A stretch of DNA of 13,922 nt from an uncultured Burkholderiales bacterium (GTDB lineage Bacteria > Pseudomonadota > Gammaproteobacteria > Burkholderiales > Burkholderiaceae_C): positions 1 to 13,922 of the forward strand of contig CAISQQ010000076.1 of assembly GCA_903887655.1 (NCBI GenBank). The letters run 5' to 3'. Positions 6,647 to 13,646 of this stretch are shown here, piece after piece. Made by a program: the position numbers and the translations under genes. The notes under the pieces were generated by a model. It saw only the letters and a list, made by a program, of their open reading frames with translations. It was not told the origin of the DNA and made no database searches. Within the stretch, counting starts at the first letter, position 1, and each line of letters opens with the position of its first letter.

Positions 6647-7816
6647 ATGACATTCAAATCCCTTTGTGCATTTGCTCTGATGGCCTTGTTAAGCTCTTGT
6701 GGCGGGGGCAACTCCTCCCTCAAAATCCCCTTCACCTCTCTGGTGACCTTTGGTGACAGTTTGAGTGACGTGGGAACCTACAAAGTGGGCACTGTTGCCG
6801 CTTTGGGCGGTGGCAAATACACCATCAACTCCCCCACCGCCCAGATTTGGGTGGAGATTTTGGCCTCAGAACTGTCCCTAGCCGTCCCCTGTGCCGCACA
6901 AACAGGGCTCAACGGCAGTGCCGCGCAGGGCTTTAATGTGCCGGTCACCAATCACCCAGGCTGCACCAATTACGCACAAGGCGGAGCTCGGGTCACCCAT
7001 CCAGTCGGACCCGGCAATGCCACGCTCGGTGGCAGCAATGCCATCGTGGGTCAATTGACTGTGCCAGTTGCCACCCAAATAACGAACCACTTGACGCTTG
7101 GCGGCGGCTTTAGTGGCAAAGAGCTGGTCACTGTGGCAGCCGGAGCCAATGATGTGTTCACCCAATTCAGCGCGCTGAGTGTCTTGGCCTCCGACAAACC
7201 GCCCTTCACCACGTTCAGCAACTACGCTCAACAAGTTGCCATGTGGTCGTCGGCTGATGTCACCAAAGTGCTCACGGCGGCCGCCACAGGCGGTGCCAAC
7301 GCCGCTGCAGCGGCTGCCGCCCCCATCATGGCTGCCCAAATGAGCACTGCCGCGAACTCACTGGTGGGTTTGATCAAAACTCAAATTTTGGGCAAAGGCG
7401 CCAACTATGTGCTGGTCACCAATATCCCCAATATCAGCAAATCGGTGGCGGGCACGAGTCTGAATAACCCCGCACTGCAACAAATGCTCGACTCCATCAC
7501 GCTGGCTTTCAACACGACTTTGCAAGCGGGCTTGGCCACCACTCCTGGCGTGAAGTATGAAGATGTCTACGCGGCCAACACTGACCAATTCCTCAATCCC
7601 CAGTTCTATGGACTGTCCAACGTCACCACCCCCGCTTGTAACCTGAGCGCCCCCGCCAATTTGTTGGCAAGCTCGTTGGTGTGCAACAGCAGCAACCTGG
7701 TCCCGGGCGACGTGTCGACCTATCTCTTGGCGGACTCGGTGCACCCGACCCCATTTGGACACGTGCTCTTGGTGCTGGATGCCACTCGCAATTTGGTCGC
7801 AGCCGGCTGGATGTGA
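6647..7816 (+). CDS. GDSL/SGNH-family hydrolase, predicted lipoprotein
   Basis: A 389-residue secreted esterase/lipase-type hydrolase. The N-terminus is a lipoprotein signal peptide: MTFKSLCAFALMALL followed by lipobox LSSC with the lipidated cysteine at residue 18. Gly at the next position and no Asp argue for outer-membrane sorting. SGNH blocks are visible: block I VTFGDSLSDVG (33-43, nucleophile S38), the block II glycine in NYAQGGARV (about 108-116), block III GAND (166-169) and block V DSVH (363-366), giving a Ser-Asp-His triad. An Ala-rich stretch (about 210-230) lies between blocks III and V. ATG 6647 is chosen because it begins a classic lipoprotein leader; an upstream in-frame TTG at 6602 would add 15 polar residues and spoil it. 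No clear ribosome-binding site is seen. It is a lone gene; its natural ester substrate cannot be told from sequence. Confidence 0.9.
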   Translation: MTFKSLCAFALMALLSSCGGGNSSLKIPFTSLVTFGDSLSDVGTYKVGTVAALGGGKYTINSPTAQIWVEILASELSLAVPCAAQTGLNGSAAQGFNVPVTNHPGCTNYAQGGARVTHPVGPGNATLGGSNAIVGQLTVPVATQITNHLTLGGGFSGKELVTVAAGANDVFTQFSALSVLASDKPPFTTFSNYAQQVAMWSSADVTKVLTAAATGGANAAAAAAAPIMAAQMSTAANSLVGLIKTQILGKGANYVLVTNIPNISKSVAGTSLNNPALQQMLDSITLAFNTTLQAGLATTPGVKYEDVYAANTDQFLNPQFYGLSNVTTPACNLSAPANLLASSLVCNSSNLVPGDVSTYLLADSVHPTPFGHVLLVLDATRNLVAAGWM

Positions 7817-8092
7817 GCGTCGTCAAAAAGCATTGAATAGGCCTCATTGATCCCTGAGGGATGGACAGCACTTCATCTCGCCTCGGTGTGCATCTTCTTC
7901 GACCCAATACCCAAGGAGAAGGTGCACAAGGCTAGAGCGCCAGAGATCCCAAAAATAAGGGAGGTGGACAGGCGCATTCAAAGGCGTCGGCTTTAGGCTT
8001 TGCTCAATAAATGCCCCGCGCCGATTCACTCCGGGAGTTGGTCACGGTTGTCATGGTCCTGGTCAAGACCTGTTTCGCCCCCAAACCGACCA

Positions 8093-8108
8093 GATCCTGA
8101 TCAGGATC
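8093..8108. repeat. Perfect 16-bp palindrome GATCCTGATCAGGATC
   Basis: A gapless 8+8 palindrome in the gene-free region, about 380 bp upstream of cbpA. Perfect, spacer-free palindromes of this length suit a dimeric DNA-binding protein. It also contains three GATC sites. No gene starts immediately beside it, so its target, if any, is unclear. Confidence 0.45.
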
Positions 8109-8173
8109 AATACACCAGCCTCACCGCACCCTATGATCGACAAGAAGGCACTCAAAGCCTCTTGAGACACAAA

Positions 8174-8195
8174 GGGGTCTGAGATCAAAGACCCC
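8174..8195. repeat. Inverted repeat GGGGTCT-N8-AGACCCC
   Basis: Seven-bp GC-rich arms with an 8-nt loop could form a stable hairpin. No T-run follows on the plus strand and only a short TTT on the minus strand, so terminator function is doubtful. It may be a leader structure or a weak terminator. Confidence 0.3.
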
Positions 8196-8490
8196 CAACC
8201 ATCCGATTGCCCATGAATGCATTGATCGCCGCCCCTGAGGTGCGACGGCCCCGCGAGGGCCGGACACCGCTGTTCGGCTTGACTCAGCAGTGGCAAATGC
8301 TCTGCGACTCAAGGCAACTCTCCACCCTGCCCGCTGTTTTGGTGAGCAAAGACCGCTGCTGTGTGCATGATTTATCAGACCAGTTGGTGGGGATTCGAAA
8401 GGCCATGATGACCACCCGTTTTCTTGTGTCTCCCACCCACTCGTCTTCAAACCTCAAGGCTCAAGACAACGCCCGGTCAAACCAAAGACG

Positions 8491-9420
8491 ATGAAATACA
8501 AAGATTACTATGCGGTTTTGGGTGTTCCCGCTGATGCCTCACTAGAGGACATCAAAAAAGCATACCGACTATTGGCCAAGACCCACCATCCTGACATGTC
8601 CAAGGCCGTGGGAGCGGAGGATCGTTTTAAAGAAGCGGCCGAAGCCTATGCCTGTCTCAAGAACCCTGAAAAACGCGCCGCCTACGACGCCTTGGGCAAG
8701 GTGCCTGAAGGACATGGCTTCACGCCACCACCCGGGTGGGAGAACCACTTCGCCAATGGACAGCAAGATTTCGATGGGATGGACCTCGCCGATTTGTTGG
8801 CCTCGCTCAACGCCAGGTCCCAGGGGCATCACTTCTCCAACGCGCCCAGGAATGGCGCTGACCATCAAAACACGGTGAGTGTGAGCCTGATCGATTCACT
8901 GCGCGGCTGCACCATGGCGTTCACCCTCCAAGCGGGGAGTGAGGAAAAACACATCGAAGTCAAAATTCCTGCAGGCATGCGGCGTGGTCAAAAAATTCGC
9001 CTGCGCGGTATGGGTGGCCAAGGGCACAAGGGCGGGAAAAACGGCGATTTGTTCTTGACTGTAGAGCTCGCACCTCACCCACTGTTTAAACCGGTGAACC
9101 ATGATTTGTATGTGGAGCTGGGCGTGAGCCCATGGGAAGCGGTGCTCGGAGCCGAGATTGAAATTCCCACACTCGAGGGCAGTGTGATGCTCACGCTGCC
9201 AGCGGGAACTCGCAATGGTCAACAACTGCGCATCAAATCCAAGGGCTTACCAGCCCCTGAGCACCAACGGGGTGACTTGTACGCGGTGGTGCATCTTGAG
9301 CTTCCCAGTCAGGTGAGCGAGGCAGATCGCCTGCATTACCAGGCCTTGGCCGCCACCTCCACCTTTGACCCCAGGCCCAACCTCACCCAAGAGATCCACC
9401 ATGCACACCCTTCCCATTGA
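8491..9420 (+). CDS. cbpA: CbpA-type J-domain co-chaperone (DnaJ C-terminal domain protein)
   Basis: A 309-residue J-domain protein predicted to stimulate the DnaK ATPase and bind unfolded clients; in E. coli CbpA is also nucleoid-associated. The J-domain spans about residues 4-70 (DYYAVLGVPADASLEDIKKA and onward) with the obligatory HPD at 33-35. A Gly/Phe-containing linker follows (about 71-125), then two DnaJ C-terminal domains: VSVSLIDSLRGCTMAF, VKIPAGMRRGQKIRLRGMG, and later VTLPAGTRNGQQLRIKSKGLP. There is no four-repeat CxxCxGxG zinc finger, which separates CbpA from DnaJ. The start MKYKDYYAVLG is the family norm. It overlaps cbpM by 20 bp, so the pair is translationally linked. Confidence 0.95.
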   Translation: MKYKDYYAVLGVPADASLEDIKKAYRLLAKTHHPDMSKAVGAEDRFKEAAEAYACLKNPEKRAAYDALGKVPEGHGFTPPPGWENHFANGQQDFDGMDLADLLASLNARSQGHHFSNAPRNGADHQNTVSVSLIDSLRGCTMAFTLQAGSEEKHIEVKIPAGMRRGQKIRLRGMGGQGHKGGKNGDLFLTVELAPHPLFKPVNHDLYVELGVSPWEAVLGAEIEIPTLEGSVMLTLPAGTRNGQQLRIKSKGLPAPEHQRGDLYAVVHLELPSQVSEADRLHYQALAATSTFDPRPNLTQEIHHAHPSH

Positions 9421-9730
9421 TCCCCCAACGCCAGAAACAATCGACTACCTGACCCTCAATGAGGTCACGCGACTGTGTGACTTGAGCCACGAGGAAGCGG
9501 CTGAGTTGATCGAATTTGGGGCCATCCAAATCGAGAACTTCGACTTGGAAGAGCGCTATGTATCGAGCTCACAAGTCGCAGCTTTGCAACACGCTTGCAA
9601 GCTCTACCACGACTACGATGTGGATTTGTTTTGTGTGGTGCTGAGCCTGGATTTCATGAGAAAAATAGCCGATCTCGAAGACCAATTGTCTGTCTTGACG
9701 GCGCTCAACCCCCGCCCCCTGTTGCGCTAA
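9401..9730 (+). CDS. cbpM: Chaperone modulator CbpM
   Basis: A 109-residue MerR-like modulator that in E. coli binds the J-domain of CbpA and blocks its co-chaperone activity. The sequence begins with a helix-turn-helix-like segment (YLTLNEVTRLCDLSHEEAAE, residues about 16-35), followed by the ELIEFGAIQ turn that is typical of CbpM. A helical region ends in DFMRKIADLEDQLSVLTAL, which fits a short coiled coil. ATG 9401 is chosen; it lies inside the end of cbpA (20-bp overlap). An upstream in-frame start at 9365 would deepen the overlap without adding a domain. The cbpA-cbpM order is the standard one. Confidence 0.9.
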   Translation: MHTLPIDPPTPETIDYLTLNEVTRLCDLSHEEAAELIEFGAIQIENFDLEERYVSSSQVAALQHACKLYHDYDVDLFCVVLSLDFMRKIADLEDQLSVLTALNPRPLLR

Positions 9731-9755
9731 TAGGCCTGGCACTTGATGTGCGTCA

Positions 9756-9784
9756 ACTCATCCGAGCGGTCGTGTCTTTATAGT
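9756..9784 (+). promoter_or_regulatory. Possible promoter for the DUF883-YqjE operon
   Basis: A TATAGT hexamer (9779-9784) sits 34 nt before the DUF883 start codon in the 87-bp gap after cbpM. It has no good -35 at 17 nt. A poor -35 with an AT-rich -10 would be compatible with a stationary-phase sigma factor, since E. coli yqjD is stress-induced. This remains tentative. Confidence 0.25.
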
Positions 9785-9817
9785 CTCAAGTCTACCCACT
9801 CGATTCAAAGACTTGCC

Positions 9818-10129
9818 ATGAGTAACACCTCCACCTCCGACAAAGAGCAACTGGTCCAGGACCTCAAAGCTGTGATCCATGACACACAAGAGTTGCTGCG
9901 CATCACCGCTGACCATGTGGGTGACAATGCACAAGAGCTGCGCGAACGGGTGAGCAAACGTTTGAACCAAGCCATCAACGACCTCCAACACCTGCAAACT
10001 GTGGCACTGGAACAAGTCAAGGCTGCGGGTCATGCCACCGATGAGTTTGTCCATGAGAACCCTTGGACATCGATTGGTATTTCAGCTGGACTGGGCCTGA
10101 TCTTGGGCTTGATCGTGAGCCGTCGCTAA
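9818..10129 (+). CDS. yqjD: DUF883 (YqjD/ElaB-like) membrane-anchored protein
   Basis: A 103-residue protein of the DUF883 family. E. coli YqjD and ElaB are C-tail-anchored inner-membrane proteins that bind ribosomes in stationary phase. The layout fits: a polar, helical N-terminal part rich in acidic and basic residues (EQLVQDLKAVIHDTQELLR, then QELRERVSKRLNQAINDLQH), then the family hallmark DEFVHENPWTSIGISAGLG, then a single C-terminal transmembrane segment rich in Gly/Leu/Ile (about 82-100) ending in SRR. ATG 9818 is preferred to ATG 9743, because the latter adds 25 residues without family character and overlaps the end region of cbpM's spacer. It is followed 12 bp later by the YqjE-like gene. 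The symbol is given by family and operon position. Confidence 0.88.
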   Translation: MSNTSTSDKEQLVQDLKAVIHDTQELLRITADHVGDNAQELRERVSKRLNQAINDLQHLQTVALEQVKAAGHATDEFVHENPWTSIGISAGLGLILGLIVSRR

Positions 10130-10141
10130 AAGGGCTGAACT

Positions 10142-10540
10142 GTGAGTGACACTGCGTCCCCAGGCATCGCCGCGTCACTGAGAAACTTACTCTCAAACGC
10201 CGTGGAGATGCTGCACATTCGGATTGAGCTCATTGAAACCGAGATTGAGCTTGAAAAGCGTCGCTTGTTCGATGGCATTTTGCTGGCTGCCTTGGCCATG
10301 ATGATGATGAGCGTGGGCTTGCTGCTGATGAGTGGGCTGATCATCATGTTGGTGATGGAGGGTCACCGCTGGGGGGTGACCTTGTCACTGTCTTTGCTTT
10401 TTATCGGGCTCGGCACACTCCTCATCGGGCTGTCGCGTGTCCATCTCAAAAATCCGGCAGGGGTCTTTCATGCGAGCAAAGCCGAGTTGCAAAGCGATGA
10501 CGCTGTCTTGAAGTCCTTCAACGCAAAAAAACATGGATAA
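10142..10540 (+). CDS. yqjE: YqjE-like phage holin family membrane protein
   Basis: A 132-residue inner-membrane protein of the YqjE / holin-3-6 superfamily. An N-terminal amphipathic helix (LLSNAVEMLHIRIELIETEIELEKRR, in shorter pieces at about 15-40) is followed by two closely spaced transmembrane helices (about 44-76 and 80-100, with MEGHRWG between them). A short polar tail ends the protein. The start is GTG 10142, 12 bp after the DUF883 gene. The name 'holin' reflects homology; chromosomal YqjE proteins are not linked to phage lysis here. Its molecular role is unknown, and operon conservation with yqjD suggests a membrane or stress function. Its last 8 bp overlap the next gene. Confidence 0.87.
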   Translation: MSDTASPGIAASLRNLLSNAVEMLHIRIELIETEIELEKRRLFDGILLAALAMMMMSVGLLLMSGLIIMLVMEGHRWGVTLSLSLLFIGLGTLLIGLSRVHLKNPAGVFHASKAELQSDDAVLKSFNAKKHG

Positions 10541-10799
10541 GACCGCCCTGCGACTGCGTCAACACGCACTCAGGCTGCGCTGCAATCGGCTACGTGAGTC
10601 AATCAAGGCGGATGCGCAAGCTCTACACCATCCACTTCGGCTCGTTGACCGTGTTCAACACTGGGTTCAAATCACCTTGAAACACCCCGCCTGTGTCACG
10701 GTGGCTCTGGGAGCGGTGGCCCTCATCAAACCGCATTGGACCCAGAGGTGCCTGAAAGTCATCTGGAACGGGGCATTGATCTTGAATTCCCTGCGCTGA
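10533..10799 (+). CDS. Small basic membrane protein, YqjK-like by position
   Basis: An 88-residue, strongly basic protein. Residues 1-35 are rich in Arg/Leu and helical (LRLRQHALRLRCNRLRESIK). A hydrophobic stretch HPACVTVALGAVALIKP (about 51-67) could span or dip into the membrane and is followed by a basic tail. Its ATG lies inside the stop region of the yqjE-like gene (ATGGATAA, 8-bp overlap), so it is translationally coupled. It sits where E. coli carries yqjK, and Burkholderiales operons often have a similar 'HPA...lvl.rP' protein in this slot. I do not recognise a functional domain. Confidence 0.75.
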   Translation: MDKTALRLRQHALRLRCNRLRESIKADAQALHHPLRLVDRVQHWVQITLKHPACVTVALGAVALIKPHWTQRCLKVIWNGALILNSLR

Positions 10800-11056
10800 G
10801 CACTGAAAGCCACCACGTTTAATGTCTGCTATTCCCTAAAAGAGACGATGGAGGGGGTTTTTTTGAGGGGCCAACCCCACCTGGTTGGGGACACAATAGC
10901 GTGTGTTGGCGTTGACCTCGAAGCCACCCGACACGGGGAGCCTCTTCACGTTGGCAACCGATTTCACTGAAGATGGGGCTCCAGGATCAACAGTCTTCCA
11001 AGCGCTTTGAACGCTATCAGGCTTAGATTTGAGGGAGCGCCTGAGGCGATGATGGC
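10800..11056. other. Intergenic region with weak terminator signals
   Basis: A run of seven T (10858-10864) follows a G-rich stretch. A small hairpin CCAACC-N6-GGTTGG (10871-10876 with 10883-10888) comes right after it. The order is wrong for a canonical plus-strand intrinsic terminator (hairpin, then U-run). The only upstream stem for the T-run is CCCT/AGGG with a long loop. The region presumably also holds the promoter of the XRE-ImmA gene, but no clear -35/-10 pair was found. Confidence 0.35.
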
Positions 11057-12256
11057 ATGATCAAGATCAACAAAATCAACCCCAAGGTCATGGTTTGGGC
11101 TCGAGAAACGGCCGCCCTCAGTGGTGACCAAGCAGCCCAAGCTTTGGGGATTCGTGCGACTTACTTGGCCGCCATCGAACGGGGCGATATGAATCCCACT
11201 CGCGACCAATTGGCGCGGATGGCCAGGTCTTATGAGCGGCCCATTCTTGCTTTCTACATTCAAGAACCACCCAAGAGCGACGAGCCGCTTCAAGACTTTA
11301 GAGCCAGTGTGTCTGCGAGAAACACCGAGCAATGCCAGGATTTTGAGGTGATGCTGCGAGATTTGCAAGGGCGCCACAACTTGATTCGGTCCGCATCCCA
11401 ACACGATCAAGGCCGTCTTCACCTGGATTTCGTGGGGACTGCTTGTATGAAGGCCGGTGAGCGTGCACTTTGTTCATCGATAGAGACACAACTGGGCCTC
11501 ACACGTCTAGACATTAGAAAGAACGAAACCATTGCCCAGGCCTTCAAGATGCTGCGCCAAAGTCTCGAGCGACTGGGTATTTTTATCCTGCTCTCTGGCC
11601 ATATCGCACGTTTCCACGCCATCCTAGCGGCACGCATTTACCGCAGCTTCTCCATCATCGACACCGCTTCACCCCTGATCTCTATCAATGAAAACATTGA
11701 GATGGCCGACTGGCTGTTCGCACTGATTCATGAGTTGGCCCACCTGTGGCTGGGTGAGAGTGGTGTAGGCCGTTTGAGTTTGGAGGACCCCCATGAAGAG
11801 CGGCTTGATCGTTATTGCGACAATGTGGCGGGTGAATTTCTGCTACCTCGCTCAGACCTTGCGAACCTGGATCTCAAAGGACAAACCACCCTTCTACAGC
11901 GCGAGCGCATTCTGAGTGCCGCCGCAACTTGGCACATCAGCCCACAACGCCTGGCTCATCGACTTGAACAAGCCGGTCTCATTGCCCATGAGGAGTGGCG
12001 CCACCTTGATCATTGCCTGGATGAATGGTGGCGCACGCATCACCGCCAAAACAAATGGGTGGCTTATGAAAGCCTTGGCGCCAAGACGGAAAGCGACATT
12101 GAGCGGCTTCGTCTGGGCGAAGGCTTGTTGAGCTTCACCCAAACCGCCCTTGACAAGCGACAATTAACACCCAGTGAGGCGGCTCAAGTCTTGGCCATCA
12201 AACCCAGGGATCTCTATCGTCTCTTGAGCGCCCCATCTTGGGGAGCACAAGCTTGA
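11057..12256 (+). CDS. XRE-family helix-turn-helix fused to ImmA/IrrE metallopeptidase
   Basis: A 399-residue regulator-protease. Residues about 8-62 form an XRE-type helix-turn-helix (WARETAALSGDQAAQALG, then TYLAAIERGDMNPTRDQLARM) followed by RPILAFYIQEPP, a linker typical of this fusion family. The zinc metallopeptidase motif HELAH is at 225-229 (IHELAHLWLGE). The usual distal block appears as DRYCDNVAGEFLLP (251-264), where the residue that is often Glu is Asp251. The C-terminal third (about 270-399) is helical. Family members cleave partner repressors or anti-regulators, as ImmA does for ImmR and IrrE for DdrO. Proteins of this length and layout are commonly paired with a downstream DUF4411/PIN-type toxin gene. 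No such gene follows here. ATG 11057 follows GAGGCG. Cellular target unknown. Confidence 0.9.
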   Translation: MIKINKINPKVMVWARETAALSGDQAAQALGIRATYLAAIERGDMNPTRDQLARMARSYERPILAFYIQEPPKSDEPLQDFRASVSARNTEQCQDFEVMLRDLQGRHNLIRSASQHDQGRLHLDFVGTACMKAGERALCSSIETQLGLTRLDIRKNETIAQAFKMLRQSLERLGIFILLSGHIARFHAILAARIYRSFSIIDTASPLISINENIEMADWLFALIHELAHLWLGESGVGRLSLEDPHEERLDRYCDNVAGEFLLPRSDLANLDLKGQTTLLQRERILSAAATWHISPQRLAHRLEQAGLIAHEEWRHLDHCLDEWWRTHHRQNKWVAYESLGAKTESDIERLRLGEGLLSFTQTALDKRQLTPSEAAQVLAIKPRDLYRLLSAPSWGAQA

Positions 12257-12263
12257 TGTGATC

Positions 12264-12278
12264 GTCACTCAAAGTGAC
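12264..12278 (+). terminator. Possible weak terminator after the XRE-ImmA gene
   Basis: GTCACT-CAA-AGTGAC forms a 6-bp stem with a 3-nt loop, 8 nt after the stop codon, followed by AGAAATTTTC. The short interrupted U-stretch makes it a weak candidate. Its position directly between convergent genes favours a role in termination. Confidence 0.3.
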
Positions 12279-12410
12279 AGAAATTTTCAATGCATCTCTA
12301 AGACCGGGGTCAACCGTCACGAGCAACTCGTTGAGAACTTGTCTAACCCTCCAACGTTGCGCACAGATGGAGCCAGAGCTGCTTTAAAAAGGTCGCTCCA
12401 AAACAATGCC

Positions 12411-13415
12411 TCACTGGACGAGTCTGTCACTGTGGTCATAGACCCTGAATTGAGCGTAAAGACAGGGCCGATAGGATGCGAGACCATGTCGAAGCGCATC
12501 CTTGGCGCACACCGTATCGATTTGGTTTCTGTCTTCAAGGCTGAGCCTCGACCAATCGAGCTGCAGCTTCAAAGCGTCAATAGGGTGATCACGAGGCCAA
12601 GGTGAGCCAAATTTCTCGATGGGCTCAGCCACGCCATCTGCTCCCTTGTTGGCAACAGAAGTGGGCTTTGAGCCCGCGTAGTCATCTTGCACAGTGCCCG
12701 TTTCGTCAGTAGCGACCATTGCGACAGGAATCGAATGAAGATCACGCGAGGCGTGACTCGACACATAGGCCCACACCAACAACAACATCAAAGCCATGCC
12801 ACAAAGGATATCCAAGTTGAAAAAACCAGACTTGATTGGCAAAGGATCCCAGAAACGAAAAGAGGAGCGTCCGGGTCCTAACCTTGAAAGTGACACCACA
12901 CTGTCGAAGTTAGACCCAGAGGATGGAGGCAAATTCGGTGCTGTGATAGTGGGGCGATCAGGTTGAACAAACTGAGCACCAACAACACCATCAGCCTCGC
13001 TCTTGGTAGTGGGCGATGTGTGCATCACCGGTTGCGACAAGAAAGGCGCAGAGCTCTTTTCAGCATCCACCTCTTGACAAACCTGCATGATGACAGCGGT
13101 CAGTGGCTCGATCGCCAGCTCCATATATTCTTGGCCTGGCTTGCCAACGCGATGCTGGCTCAGCATCTTCAATAGCCGGAATTCTGCAAGCCCACAGTCC
13201 AAGGTCTCGATTTCATAAATACAAATGAACTGCCCAGGAGTTCCCGTGCTGGCACTGCGGCTCAATTCATTCGCACGAATCCGACCTGAGCGGCGAGAGC
13301 ATCCCACTTTATGGACCCCATCGCGCAAACCCGGGTTGCTCAAAACGTAAACAACCCCAGGAACGCCCAAGTTTTGCTGCCGATAAGCAGTCGATTTTTT
13401 GCGAGGAAGGGTCAT
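12411..13415 (-). CDS. Membrane-anchored GIY-YIG (T5orf172-like) domain protein with C-terminal cysteine motif
   Basis: A 334-residue multi-part protein. Residues about 19-102 resemble the T5orf172/GIY-YIG nuclease family: GVVYVLSNP (20-28), HKVG (35-38) in place of the YIG strand, an Arg-containing helix RIRANEL (45-51), STGTPGQF (56-63), and an acidic residue in QEYMEL (95-100) near the family's metal-binding Glu. Residues 120-195 are a low-complexity, Ser/Pro-rich linker. One transmembrane helix follows (about 199-220, ILCGMALMLLLVWAYV). The C-terminal part (about 286-320) carries LSLEDRNQID..C...G..SY..CL, with Cys303 and Cys318. From memory I recognise this paired-cysteine motif as recurring at the C-termini of otherwise unrelated betaproteobacterial proteins. 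ATG 13415 lacks a strong ribosome-binding site. The gene is convergent with the XRE-ImmA gene. Function unknown; whether the domain is catalytically active is open. Confidence 0.75.
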   Translation of the reverse strand: MTLPRKKSTAYRQQNLGVPGVVYVLSNPGLRDGVHKVGCSRRSGRIRANELSRSASTGTPGQFICIYEIETLDCGLAEFRLLKMLSQHRVGKPGQEYMELAIEPLTAVIMQVCQEVDAEKSSAPFLSQPVMHTSPTTKSEADGVVGAQFVQPDRPTITAPNLPPSSGSNFDSVVSLSRLGPGRSSFRFWDPLPIKSGFFNLDILCGMALMLLLVWAYVSSHASRDLHSIPVAMVATDETGTVQDDYAGSKPTSVANKGADGVAEPIEKFGSPWPRDHPIDALKLQLDWSRLSLEDRNQIDTVCAKDALRHGLASYRPCLYAQFRVYDHSDRLVQ

Positions 13416-13499
13416 ATCAACATTTCAATTCACTTGGCGACAACGATCAGATGAATCCGATCACTGAAGTCAATGCTTGAATTCTAGTGAGCCTGGGCA

Positions 13500-13514
13500 T
13501 CAAGAATTTCTTGA
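13500..13514. repeat. Interrupted palindrome TCAAGAA-T-TTCTTGA
   Basis: A perfect 7-1-7 inverted repeat about 85 bp upstream of the GIY-YIG gene start. It lies 12-20 bp upstream of a possible minus-strand TAGAAT box. A second inverted repeat (GCGTG-AAA-CACGC, 13520-13532) sits 5 bp away. Together they look like a clustered operator region; this is inference. Confidence 0.45.
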
Positions 13515-13646
13515 AAAACGCGTGAAACACGCTTCAATTCAATGGTCTTGATACAACGATCAAATAAAGCAAGCCCAGGTGCAGTTGCAGGGATGTTGAC
13601 TCAAAACTTGATGGCCAGTGAAATTCAATCAGGACTCGATAACTCT

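Larger units (their letters stand above)
7817..8490. other. 674-bp region with no convincing gene
   Basis: Short frames exist on both strands (for example a TTG-initiated plus-strand frame at 8207-8494, and minus-strand frames antisense to it) but none shows domain motifs, a good ribosome-binding site or sensible composition. The region holds several inverted repeats: ATCCCT-G-AGGGAT (7850-7862), a 16-bp perfect palindrome (8093-8108), GGGGTCT-N8-AGACCCC (8174-8195) and CGGCCC-N5-GGGCCG (8246-8262). No heat-shock-type (CTTGAA/CCCCAT) promoter for cbpA was found. It may be a decayed gene, a structured leader or an unrecognised small RNA. Confidence 0.5.

Noticed and set aside
8207..8494. Plus-strand frame of 95 codons before cbpA
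   Set aside because: TTG start, no Shine-Dalgarno, no similarity I recognise, and a composition like random sequence; the overlap with the cbpA start adds nothing.
10142..10540. Prophage holin
   Set aside because: The holin-like superfamily hit comes with yqjD-type neighbours and no phage lysis, tail or integrase genes; it is a chromosomal YqjE-type protein.
10858..10888. T-run plus CCAACC/GGTTGG hairpin as a strong intrinsic terminator
   Set aside because: The T-run precedes rather than follows the hairpin, so it does not fit a plus-strand intrinsic terminator.
12258..12605. Plus-strand frame of 115 codons starting GTG 1 nt after the XRE-ImmA stop
   Set aside because: No recognisable domain, no ribosome-binding site of its own, and more than half of it is antisense to the better-supported GIY-YIG protein gene.
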